A stretch of DNA of 40,306 bases. Origin: Clostridium thermobutyricum. GTDB lineage: Bacteria; Bacillota; Clostridia; Ch29. The stretch spans positions 52,561 to 92,866 of the forward strand of contig JAENYX010000006.1 of the NCBI GenBank assembly GCA_016841565.1. Direction: 5' to 3'. Below are positions 1 through 7,568 of the stretch, in pieces. The translations under genes and the position numbers were made by a program. The stretch's first letter is position 1, and every line of letters begins with the position of its first letter. The notes beneath the pieces were generated by a model that saw nothing but the letters and a program-made list of their open reading frames with translations, had not been told where the DNA came from and ran no database searches.

Positions 1-21
1 CCCGTGTCTGCCCTTGTCTTG

Positions 22-2439
22 TTACTGTTGGTTCTTATTGTCGGAATCGCCCGCCTCAACCGCTTTTCTGAAGGCCTCAAGTTTTTGCTGTACCCTATGG
101 TAAAGGGTGCCCTCGGGATAGCCTCCGTCTTCACCCATGGTGCCGGCGGGCATACCGGTAAGTATTTCGATGCCCTCCTCTATGGTCCTCACCGGGTATA
201 TGTGGAACTTGCCCTCCGACACCGCCGCTATGACCTCATCGTCCAGCATAAGGTTGCTGACATTCTGATGGGGAATCATTACCCCCTGGTCACCCGTCAG
301 ACCCTTCTCCCTGCATACCCTGAAGAAGCCTTCTATCTTCTGGTTGACTCCGCCGATGGGCTGGATTTCGCCCCTCTGGTTGACAGAGCCCGTCACCGCA
401 ATGCTCTGTTTGATGGGAATATCCGAAAGACTGGAAAGAACGGCGTAAAGCTCGGTGCTGGAGGCGCTGTCCCCGTCAACGCCGCCGTAGGACTGTTCAA
501 AGGCTATGCTGGCAGTCAAAGACATAGGACTCCTGCGCGCAAACTTTTCTCCAAGGTAGCCCCCCAGTATTAGAACTCCCTTGTCGTGAATGCTGCCGCT
601 CATTTTTACTTCCCTCTCAATATTTATTACTCCTTTTTTCCCTACATAGGCCACCGCTGTGATTCTGGAGGGTCTCCCAAAGGAATACTCGCCCATGTCC
701 AGAACCGAAAGGCCGTTGACCTGGCCTACAACCGATCCCTCGGTATCTATAAGAATGGTACCGTCCTTTATGTATTCGTGTATCTTTTTTTCATACTTGT
801 TGGAACGGTATATCTTTTCCTGTATTGCTTTTGTAACATGATCGGCGGTCACATATTGCACACCCTCCATACCCGCCCAGGTATCGGCTTCGTATATGAT
901 TTCGACTATTTCATTAAATCTCGTGCTGAGCTTATTCTGATTGTCTGCCAGTCTTGAACTGTACTCCACCATCCTGGTTACCGCAGACCGGTCAAAATGC
1001 CTCAGGTTTTGTTCAATACAGTGTTTGGATATAAAAGCTGCTATCTTGTACAAATGCCCGGTATCTTTATCCATCTCGGTATCAAAGTCCGCCTTTATCT
1101 TAAACAGTTTTTTAAAGTCCTCGTCCATATTGTATAAAAGGCTGTATATTTCGTAACTCCCTATTACTATTATTTTTATATCCAGCGGAATGGGTTTTGG
1201 CCGCAGGGAGGAGGTGGCTACTACTCCGGTCTGTTCGGCTATGTTTTCTATGGCTATTTCCCCGGTCTTTAAAGCTCTTTTAAGCGCCTCCCAGGAATAT
1301 GGATTTAAAAGTATATCCTTTGCCTGAATAATCAGGTACCCGCCATTTGCCCTATGAAGAGCTCCGGCTTTTATTTTGGTAAAGTTGGTGGTTAATACCC
1401 CCAGTTGGTTTTCATACTCCACCTTACCCACCAGATTGTAATATGCAGGATAGGTTTCTATCAGCACCGGGGCATGCTCCAGCTTGCTGCTGTCCACCAC
1501 CAGGTTTATTTTATACTTGAAGGTACTGTCGTCCTTCCGGGTCTTGGTAAGCCAGGGAATTGCCGTTTCCTGCGTCTCTTCCCTGCCTTTGAAATCCTCC
1601 ACATTCTCGATGATATCCTTCTGCACTCTATCCAAAAAGCTGAGTATTTCGGGACATTCGCATTGCCGGTATTTGGCCTTCATCTCGCCTATGCCATAGC
1701 TTACTGAGTCCATGGCTATTTGGCCATCCAACTCCTTCATTGTATCCTGGGCTTCCTGTTCCAGCTCCCTAATCCTGTTAAATATTTCAACCGCTCTAAT
1801 CTGGAGCTGTTCATTCCTGTCCCCAATCTCTTTAATGGAATGTTGGTCCAGTTTCCTGTAATCCTCTTCACTTATAGGCTTGCCGTCCACCAAGGGCACA
1901 CTGACAAAACCGTTTGCACTCCTTTTAAATTCAAAGCCGTATTCCTTCGCGGTTCTATTAAGCTCTTCCATCAGCAGCGTGGTTTTTTCCTGAAATTCCT
2001 GAAGAATTCTCGATTTACGCTTGTTGTAATCCTCGCCCGAAAAGGCTTTGGAAATGGCCTTCTTGAGCTGATCAATAAGCCGGTTCATATCCTCCTTGAG
2101 TTTTGCACCTACCCCTGCAGGCATTGACAGAGCCAGGGGCTGATATGGATCATCGAAATTGTATACATAGCACCAATCCAGCGGAACGGACTTTTCCTTT
2201 GCCAGTCTGTATACTATCGACCGGGCATAGCTGTTTCTTCCGGTGCCGTTCAACCCTGCAACAAAAATATTATAGCCTTGCTTTTCTACCTTTAGCCCGA
2301 ATTCCATTGCTCTGCTGGCTCTTTCCTGCCCAATTATACCCTCAAGCGGCGGAATGTCCAAAGTGGTCTCAAATTCCAAATCGCTGTAATCATAATGCTT
2401 TTTTAGCTGTTCAGGCTTCAATTCCTTTGCCGTTGCCAT
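22..2439 (-). CDS. LonC-like ATP-independent-type Lon protease (AAA_32 / Lon S16 domains)
   Basis: Predicted cytoplasmic serine-lysine protease of the LonB/LonC type, about 805 residues. The N-terminal AAA_32-like region carries a P-loop relative, GLNGTGRNS (about residues 62-70), in which the usual Lys is Arg and the following Ser/Thr is Asn. A long helical middle section follows, then a Lon proteolytic domain with GDSASS (catalytic Ser about 658) and GGVNQKIEG (Lys about 701). The 43-residue Ser-Lys spacing equals that of classical Lon. I chose the ATG at 2439 because AAAAGGAG lies 8 nt upstream; in-frame GTG and ATG codons at 2448 and 2445 sit inside or beside that site. An extended -10 promoter precedes it and a terminator separates it from the upstream PrcB-domain gene, so it is probably monocistronic. 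The family is firm; ATP independence is inferred from the P-loop and from knowledge of LonC. Confidence 0.9.
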   Translation of the reverse strand: MATAKELKPEQLKKHYDYSDLEFETTLDIPPLEGIIGQERASRAMEFGLKVEKQGYNIFVAGLNGTGRNSYARSIVYRLAKEKSVPLDWCYVYNFDDPYQPLALSMPAGVGAKLKEDMNRLIDQLKKAISKAFSGEDYNKRKSRILQEFQEKTTLLMEELNRTAKEYGFEFKRSANGFVSVPLVDGKPISEEDYRKLDQHSIKEIGDRNEQLQIRAVEIFNRIRELEQEAQDTMKELDGQIAMDSVSYGIGEMKAKYRQCECPEILSFLDRVQKDIIENVEDFKGREETQETAIPWLTKTRKDDSTFKYKINLVVDSSKLEHAPVLIETYPAYYNLVGKVEYENQLGVLTTNFTKIKAGALHRANGGYLIIQAKDILLNPYSWEALKRALKTGEIAIENIAEQTGVVATSSLRPKPIPLDIKIIVIGSYEIYSLLYNMDEDFKKLFKIKADFDTEMDKDTGHLYKIAAFISKHCIEQNLRHFDRSAVTRMVEYSSRLADNQNKLSTRFNEIVEIIYEADTWAGMEGVQYVTADHVTKAIQEKIYRSNKYEKKIHEYIKDGTILIDTEGSVVGQVNGLSVLDMGEYSFGRPSRITAVAYVGKKGVINIEREVKMSGSIHDKGVLILGGYLGEKFARRSPMSLTASIAFEQSYGGVDGDSASSTELYAVLSSLSDIPIKQSIAVTGSVNQRGEIQPIGGVNQKIEGFFRVCREKGLTGDQGVMIPHQNVSNLMLDDEVIAAVSEGKFHIYPVRTIEEGIEILTGMPAGTMGEDGGYPEGTLYHRVQQKLEAFRKAVEAGDSDNKNQQ

Positions 2440-2469
2440 CAGCATCACTCCTTTTAACTATTCTTTATA

Positions 2470-2478
2470 ATTATACCA
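2470..2478 (-). promoter_or_regulatory. Extended -10 promoter candidate for the LonC-like gene
   Basis: The minus strand reads TGG followed by a perfect TATAAT, 31 nt upstream of the chosen ATG. This fits a TGn extended -10 element. No good -35 lies at 17 nt; TTGAGA lies at 20 nt. The site is just downstream of the terminator of the preceding gene, which is where a new promoter would be expected. Confidence 0.45.
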
Positions 2479-2503
2479 TTACAAAGACCTGTTAATCTCA
2501 AAT

Positions 2504-2538
2504 AGTAAAAAAGCAGGCTATACAGCCTGTCTTTTTAC
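2504..2538 (-). terminator. Intrinsic terminator after the PrcB-domain gene, possibly bidirectional
   Basis: CAGGCT (2514-2519), a 4-nt ATAC loop and AGCCTG (2524-2529) form a GC-rich hairpin. It is flanked by AGTAAAAA on one side and TTTTTACT on the other, so both strands end in a U-tract. It overlaps the TAA stop of the PrcB-domain gene. Confidence 0.8.
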
Positions 2539-2918
2539 TGCTCCGACAACTGGGTGGAGTATACCGGCCTCTCGGTTCCGTCAACGAAAAACCTGAACAG
2601 AGTATCCTTTGGTATATCCTTCATGTCTATTTTTACAATTGCATATGGATAAGTAACCACCTGAGCCACCGGTTGTTCAGGCTCGGGATTATTGTATTCC
2701 ACGTATATGTCAATGCTGTGCCCGTCTTGACTCCTATTGAATCCCTCTATGCCGGCCACCTTCACCCCGTAGCCGGCCGTTGGCTTCTTCCCACGGGTAA
2801 CTACTATAAAAGCCGTATCTTCCACGACATACACTTCTATATCTTCTTCCCTTGCCTTCTGTACCGCTTCCTTTATCTGTGGTGGGACCTCATGGACCGC
2901 GACCTGTTCGAATGCCAC
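2535..2918 (-). CDS. PrcB C-terminal-domain protein
   Basis: Small protein of about 127 residues that matches the PrcB C-terminal domain. Visible hallmarks are a KKPTAGYGVKV stretch (family GekpTgGYsv), an acidic DIYVEYNNPEP segment and VVTYPYAIVKI near the C-terminus. PrcB was named for a subunit of a Treponema protease complex; in Firmicutes the domain occurs in small uncharacterised proteins. I see no signal peptide from the chosen start. I chose GTG at 2918 because GGAGGTG (2925-2931) is correctly spaced. The ATG at 2954 would place that site inside the coding region and has no Shine-Dalgarno sequence of its own. It is separated from the downstream Lon-like gene by a strong hairpin, so a joint function is only suggestive. 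Confidence 0.75.
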   Translation of the reverse strand: MAFEQVAVHEVPPQIKEAVQKAREEDIEVYVVEDTAFIVVTRGKKPTAGYGVKVAGIEGFNRSQDGHSIDIYVEYNNPEPEQPVAQVVTYPYAIVKIDMKDIPKDTLFRFFVDGTERPVYSTQLSEQ

Positions 2919-3021
2919 ATCAGACACCTCCGGCATTTTACAGCAATTCACCATTGCTGATGTTAATTATAGAGAGAGACACTATGCATATTGTCAGCAT
3001 ATTCCTGTTATAGAGTATTAT

Positions 3022-3046
3022 AAAAAGTCGGGTTATATTACTTTTT
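3022..3046 (-). terminator. Weak A/U hairpin after the transketolase genes
   Basis: AAAAAGT and ACTTTTT form a 7-bp, mostly A-T stem around an 11-nt loop, starting at the stop codon of the transketolase C-terminal subunit. It is followed by T-rich sequence on the minus strand. It is in the right place to end the operon but has few G-C pairs. Confidence 0.35.
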
Positions 3047-3993
3047 TACAGGCGCTTTATTTTAATGGCTTTCTCCACCGCCTGCATTATACAACTAGGC
3101 GTCAGTCCATATTTTATAAGTAACTCCCGGGCGGTTCCCGATTCTCCAAATGTATCGTTTACGCCCACCCTTATTACCGGTACCGGTAACAATTGGCCCA
3201 GTATTTCTGCCACAGCACTGCCCAAACCACCGATTATACTGTGCTCCTCTGCCGTCACCACTGCTCCCGTCTCCTGGGCAGCCTTCCTGATAAGACTTGC
3301 ATCAATGGGTTTGACGGTATGTATATCAATTACCCTTGCGCTTATACCGTTTTTTTGCAAATCTGCAGCCGCTTCCATTGCCATTGTCACCATAATACCG
3401 GTGGCTACTATGGTGACATCTTCTCCATCCCTCAGGGTTATGCCCTTACCCCACTCAAAGGCATAACTGTCCCTATCGTATATACCGTCAACCTTTGCCC
3501 TTCCCAGTCTTATGTATACAGGACCCTTGTAGCCGGCGGCCGCCCGTACCACCGCCTCTGTCTCTACCCCGTCGGCAGGACACAGGACCGTCATATTGGG
3601 AATAACCCTCATAAGAGCGATATCCTCCAGACACTGGTGGGTGGCTCCGTCCTCGCCCACCGTCAGGCCGGCATGGGTTGCCGCTATTTTCACATTCAGC
3701 CTGGGATAGGCGATGGCATTTCTTATGGTCTCATAAGCCCTCCCGGTGGCAAACATGGCAAAGGTACTGGCAAATGGTACCTTCCCGCTTGCCGCAAGAC
3801 CGGCGGCGGTACCCATAAGATTCTGCTCGGCAATTCCCATATTGAAAAACCTGTCGGGGAATTCCTTTGCAAAAATAACAGTTTTTGTGGATTTTGACAA
3901 ATCGGCATCCAGCACCACAATGTCCTTATTCTCCTTCCCAAGCTCCATCAGGGTTTTGCCATAGGCATCCCTCGTCGCTATGCTAGCACTCAC
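3046..3993 (-). CDS. Transketolase, C-terminal subunit (pyrimidine-binding and C-terminal domains)
   Basis: 315-residue second half of a split transketolase. GIAEQNLMGTAAGLA contains the Glu that activates the aminopyrimidine ring of thiamine diphosphate, GEDGATHQ is the conserved substrate-channel loop, and the C-terminal domain carries SIIGGLGSAVAEIL. With its partner it should transfer two-carbon ketol units between sugar phosphates. The GTG start at 3993 has GGAGGTG 8-9 nt upstream and overlaps the end of the N-terminal subunit gene by 11 bp, so the two are translationally coupled. Split transketolases are common in Clostridia. The odd point is the location at the end of a surface-polymer operon, which could mean a specialised sugar-precursor role rather than the housekeeping pentose phosphate enzyme. 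Confidence 0.93.
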   Translation of the reverse strand: MSASIATRDAYGKTLMELGKENKDIVVLDADLSKSTKTVIFAKEFPDRFFNMGIAEQNLMGTAAGLAASGKVPFASTFAMFATGRAYETIRNAIAYPRLNVKIAATHAGLTVGEDGATHQCLEDIALMRVIPNMTVLCPADGVETEAVVRAAAGYKGPVYIRLGRAKVDGIYDRDSYAFEWGKGITLRDGEDVTIVATGIMVTMAMEAAADLQKNGISARVIDIHTVKPIDASLIRKAAQETGAVVTAEEHSIIGGLGSAVAEILGQLLPVPVIRVGVNDTFGESGTARELLIKYGLTPSCIMQAVEKAIKIKRL

Positions 3994-4816
3994 AACAAAT
4001 CACCTCCAGCTCTCCAAGGGCGGCATCCTTTTCCTGGTCATTAGGCGCTTTCCCGTGCCAGTCAACTGCATTTTCCATAAAGGATACACCTTTCCCCTTA
4101 GTGGTTTTTGCTATTATCATGGCAGGCCTGCCCTTCACCTTTTCCGCTTGTTTAACCGCATGAATTATTTCCTCCAGGGAATGTCCGTCCACCTTCAGCA
4201 CCTCCCAGCCAAAGGCCTTCCATTTTTCTGCCAGAGGTTCCACCGAAATAACCTCCCGGTTGGGTCCGTCTATCTGAAGCCCATTATGGTCCAGGAAAAC
4301 CGTAAGGTTGTCCAGCCTGTAATGGGCGGCAGCCATAGCGGCCTCCCAGATTATTCCCTCCTGTACCTCGCCGTCACCTATCAGGGCATAAATTCTATTG
4401 TCCCTGTTGTCCAGCTTTGATGCCACAGCCATCCCGCAAGCTGCTGCAAAGCCCTGACCAAGGGAGCCGGTGGACATCTCAACTCCCGGGGTACCCTTCA
4501 TATCCGGATGCCCCTGCAGCATTCTATCCATCCGCCTGAATCCCGAAAGCTCCTCCTGAGGAAAATACCCCCTTAGAGCAAGTGCTGCATACAGAACCGG
4601 GCAAGCATGACCCTTTGACAGTACAAACCTGTCCCTGTCCTCCCAGTCGGGCCGGGCCGGATCAATCCTCATTATCTCAAAATACAGTGCGGTGAGTATT
4701 TCAACCGAGGACAGCGAGCCCCCGGGATGCCCCGACTTGGCGGCACTTATCATCTCTATTATGGCTCTTCTAATTCTTACAGCAGTTTGTTCCAGCTTTG
4801 CCATACTGTTTTCCAA
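3983..4816 (-). CDS. Transketolase, N-terminal subunit (thiamine diphosphate-binding)
   Basis: About 277-residue first half of a split transketolase. SGHPGGSLSSVEILTALY begins the fold, SKGHACPVLYAAL follows, and GDGEVQEGIIWEA with a downstream DHNGLQIDG gives the GDG...N diphosphate and metal motif. I chose the TTG start at 4816: it lies 2 nt after the methyltransferase stop and is preceded by AAAGGAGAGGTG. The longer reading from 4846 would overlap the methyltransferase gene and has no ribosome binding site. The gene is coupled upstream to the methyltransferase and downstream to the C-terminal subunit. Confidence 0.92.
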   Translation of the reverse strand: MENSMAKLEQTAVRIRRAIIEMISAAKSGHPGGSLSSVEILTALYFEIMRIDPARPDWEDRDRFVLSKGHACPVLYAALALRGYFPQEELSGFRRMDRMLQGHPDMKGTPGVEMSTGSLGQGFAAACGMAVASKLDNRDNRIYALIGDGEVQEGIIWEAAMAAAHYRLDNLTVFLDHNGLQIDGPNREVISVEPLAEKWKAFGWEVLKVDGHSLEEIIHAVKQAEKVKGRPAMIIAKTTKGKGVSFMENAVDWHGKAPNDQEKDAALGELEVICCEC

Positions 4817-4818
4817 AA

Positions 4819-5673
4819 TCACACCTCTCCTTTCTCCATTATACACACAACCATTTTGACAAAGTATTCTCTTAGTATCCTGTTAGATAAAAACTTTCTG
4901 AAGGGCTGACGCAAGGGTACAAGACGGTAATGCTCCATTTTAAACGGCAGGTCCTTAAGCAGCCCTTCGAACCGTTTAATTGTCATACCGTTTATATAGG
5001 AGAAATATTCACTGCCGCCGCTGTTGCGGTCAATCCTGAAATCTATCCTCCTCCGGCCGTCGGGCAGGTCCTTAACCAGATCCTTGTAGCAGTCAATCAG
5101 TGTCTGCCGGCCAAAAAACCTGTGAACCCAAGGTATTCCAATGGCATCCGACAAATGGGCTCCAAAGGGATGGTAATAGGGCGGAAAGTTTATGTAAAGT
5201 CTGCCCCCCGGTTTCAACACCCTGTGACACTCCATCAGCACCGGCTGTGGCAGGTCAACATGCTCCATTGCATCGTTCATTATAATTGTATCAAAATAAC
5301 CGTCCTCAAAGGGCATTTGCGCTGCATCGCCAACAACAAACCGGAATTTTTCCTCCAGTCCCTTTTGGTGTGCAAGCTGCTGAGCTTCTTCCTTATAATG
5401 CTCCACAGGGTCAATACCATAAACAACAGCTGCGCCCCTGGATGCATAATACAACGTCTTGCCTCCGGCTCCGCAGCCAATATCCAGAACTCTCTTGTCC
5501 TTAAACATCTCCTGCTCATTGGCAAATGCCAAAAAAAATTCTATGGTCCTTCTGCCCATACTGAACTGCCACTCTGCATAGGTAAGCTTCCCTTGGTTCT
5601 GAAGGTTAAAGGGATGCCGGGGCAAAGGGAACAGCCGGTTCAAAGCCTTACATAAAAAAACGGAAAAGCTCAT
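4819..5673 (-). CDS. Class I SAM-dependent methyltransferase
   Basis: 284-residue Rossmann-fold methyltransferase. Motif I is VLDIGCGAGGKTLYY, followed by an acidic residue in YGIDP, VVGDAAQMPFEDGYFD (motifs II/III) and HRVLKPGGRLYINFPP. The ATG at 5673 overlaps the stop of the tagA-like gene by 4 bp (ATGA) and has AGGAGGAG upstream; a longer in-frame extension to 5778 runs into tagA and is not supported. The C-terminal half has YYHPFGAHLSDAIGIPWVH and many aromatic and basic residues, as in methyltransferases acting on sugars or lipid-linked glycans. The substrate is not evident. Its place between a wall-polymer glycosyltransferase and transketolase genes suggests glycan modification (inference). 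Confidence 0.88.
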   Translation of the reverse strand: MSFSVFLCKALNRLFPLPRHPFNLQNQGKLTYAEWQFSMGRRTIEFFLAFANEQEMFKDKRVLDIGCGAGGKTLYYASRGAAVVYGIDPVEHYKEEAQQLAHQKGLEEKFRFVVGDAAQMPFEDGYFDTIIMNDAMEHVDLPQPVLMECHRVLKPGGRLYINFPPYYHPFGAHLSDAIGIPWVHRFFGRQTLIDCYKDLVKDLPDGRRRIDFRIDRNSGGSEYFSYINGMTIKRFEGLLKDLPFKMEHYRLVPLRQPFRKFLSNRILREYFVKMVVCIMEKGEV

Positions 5674-6416
5674 TTTCTGCTCCTCCTTCCTCTGTCTATT
5701 AATACTTTGATAACAAACACAGGTAACGAAAGCATTCTTGCCGCTCTCCACGGCTGCGTAATAAGCCTGTAGAACCATTCAAGTCCGGCTTTCCTGAATA
5801 TTAGCGGAGCCCTGCTCACCTCGCCGGCAAGGACGTCAAAGCTTCCGCCCACCCCCATTGCAATGCTTACCTTAAGTCTGCCCAGATTGGAACTAATCCA
5901 CTTCTCCTGTTTGGGGCTTCCAAGGGCAACCAGAAGAACCTCGGCTCCCGATGCATTTATTTGCTCTACCATGCCGGGCACATCCTGCTCTTTAAAATAT
6001 CCGTTCCGTGTACCCTTTATTTTGATGGATGGAAACCTCTTGGCTATGTTGTCGGCAGCCCTTTGGGCTATTTCCGGTTTTCCGCCCAGAAGGTATACCG
6101 ATCTTTCTTCTTTGTCCAGAATTTTGAGCATACCGGTCATCAGGTCAAACCCTGCCACCCTTTCGCTTAACGGGTTTCCGTATATTCTGGAAGCATATAC
6201 AAGACCTATGCCGTCCGGCACCACCAGATCCCCCGACTTCAGTATTGCCATCAACTCTTTGTCCTTAACAGCATTTATAACCATTTCCGAATTTGGGGTA
6301 TAGATGGTATTGGTTCCATCCATATCCAGCAGGACAGTTATCTTATCCAGGGCACCCTTCATATCTGTCTTGTCCACCGGTACCCCAAGTATATTAACTT
6401 TTTCCATAACCTTCAT
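5670..6416 (-). CDS. tagA: WecG/TagA/CpsF glycosyltransferase (probable undecaprenyl-PP-GlcNAc beta-ManNAc transferase)
   Basis: 248-residue GT26-family enzyme. TagA adds N-acetylmannosamine to undecaprenyl-diphosphate GlcNAc, the committed step toward wall teichoic acid-type or secondary cell-wall polymers, at the inner membrane face. IYTPNSEMVINA contains Thr40 and VVPDGIG contains Asp68. Their 28-residue spacing equals that of catalytic Thr37/Asp65 in Thermoanaerobacter italicus TagA. VYLLGGKPE and VALGSPKQEKWI are further family motifs. The basic C-terminus (WRAARMLSLPVFVIKVLIDRG) is the membrane-association appendage. The ATG at 6416 is preceded by GGAGGAG with 6-nt spacing; upstream codons to 6473 lack a site. 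It sits 59 nt after csaB. Confidence 0.92.
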   Translation of the reverse strand: MKVMEKVNILGVPVDKTDMKGALDKITVLLDMDGTNTIYTPNSEMVINAVKDKELMAILKSGDLVVPDGIGLVYASRIYGNPLSERVAGFDLMTGMLKILDKEERSVYLLGGKPEIAQRAADNIAKRFPSIKIKGTRNGYFKEQDVPGMVEQINASGAEVLLVALGSPKQEKWISSNLGRLKVSIAMGVGGSFDVLAGEVSRAPLIFRKAGLEWFYRLITQPWRAARMLSLPVFVIKVLIDRGRRSRK

Positions 6417-6475
6417 GTCATGCTCCTCCACACCTGTATTCTCATTTCGACCAATTGGTTCTCTTGCATACACTT

Positions 6476-7567
6476 CTATATATTAAGCAGCTCCATTACC
6501 AGCTTATCGTTTATTTTGGCCTGTTCCTGCATTTCCTTAACCCTGGCAAACATCTGCATCCGTACTTTCTCCCGGTCGGCCCAAACTCTCTGTATTTCAA
6601 CCAGCAGGTCGCTAAGCTCTACATCTTCCACATTGCCCACGGCTTTCATGTTTAACCGGGAAAGAAAACCATCTATCTTGGGGTCATAGGATATTCCCAC
6701 CAGGGGTACCCCCTGTATAGCAGAAAAAATAAGCGAATGCAGCCTTACTCCCACCACCAGATCCACCTGACCAATGATATCAAGCACCTGACCGGCAGAA
6801 TGCCTGCCGTCGACAGAATAGGCACTGTTTTGCATTATCGATTTAATTTTCATTATGCATTTATTGTCTTCCCCATAGTGAAAAGGTATAAACACCACCT
6901 GAAAGCCCAATTCATCTATCAGATTATCGGCAGTTTTGGCAATTATACCGTTAAAGGCTTCTGCCCCTTTCCATTCCCTGACAGAAAAACCCACAACCGG
7001 ACGCTCCTTTTGAACCCCCAGGCTTTCAAGGACTTCAATCCCCTGGCTGTTGCCCGGCGGCTTTAAGGTAACCACAGGGTCGGAAGTCATATAAATGGGA
7101 GGCTTGTTTATCCCCATATTCTTAAGATCTGCCACCGATTGTTCATCCCTGACCGTTATGGCATCAACACCGTTCAGGATTGTTCTTGTCAGTCTTCGAT
7201 TGGTATTTTTAGTTATTGGGCCGATACCCTGGCCATACACCATGACCTTTTTGTTCAAACGTGATGCAATATATATTAAGCCCAAATAGTATCTTATGCT
7301 CTTTTCGCTTGTAACATCCTGTAGTAATCCGCCTCCACCGCTGATGAACAGGTCGCAGTTTTTTATGGACATATATATTTCAAAAAAATTTTTCCTGTCC
7401 ACTGCCTTGACACCATGCCGGGATTCGGTAAAGGAAGGATTGGCAGATAATACTGTTATTTCTATGTTACTGCCGATGGACTTTAAGTTTTCAATTATTG
7501 ATGTAAGTATGGATTCGTCTCCTATGTTTCCGAAACCATAATAACCGGATACAAGTATTCTGTGCAT
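6476..7567 (-). CDS. csaB: Polysaccharide pyruvyl transferase CsaB
   Basis: 363-residue polysaccharide pyruvyl transferase. CsaB enzymes add ketal-linked pyruvate to ManNAc residues of the wall polymer that SLH domains bind. Seen in the sequence: SGYYGFGNIGDESIL at the N-terminus, LFISGGGGLLQD, VYGQGIGPI, GFSVREWKG and GVRLHSLIFSAI, all signatures of the family. The ATG at 7567 has AGGAGG 7 nt upstream and follows the stop of the DUF5693 gene by 1 nt. Its DUF5693 and TagA neighbours support a pyruvylated secondary cell-wall polymer. No SLH-domain protein is present in this window. Confidence 0.93.
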   Translation of the reverse strand: MHRILVSGYYGFGNIGDESILTSIIENLKSIGSNIEITVLSANPSFTESRHGVKAVDRKNFFEIYMSIKNCDLFISGGGGLLQDVTSEKSIRYYLGLIYIASRLNKKVMVYGQGIGPITKNTNRRLTRTILNGVDAITVRDEQSVADLKNMGINKPPIYMTSDPVVTLKPPGNSQGIEVLESLGVQKERPVVGFSVREWKGAEAFNGIIAKTADNLIDELGFQVVFIPFHYGEDNKCIMKIKSIMQNSAYSVDGRHSAGQVLDIIGQVDLVVGVRLHSLIFSAIQGVPLVGISYDPKIDGFLSRLNMKAVGNVEDVELSDLLVEIQRVWADREKVRMQMFARVKEMQEQAKINDKLVMELLNI

Positions 7568-7568
7568 T

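Noticed and set aside
4..2495. Plus-strand open frames across the LonC-like gene
   Set aside because: They are on the strand opposite an intact protease gene and have no Shine-Dalgarno sequence or recognisable domain.
5674..5778. 35-codon N-terminal extension of the methyltransferase
   Set aside because: It lies entirely within the end of the tagA-like gene in another frame; the ATGA overlap with AGGAGGAG is the better start.
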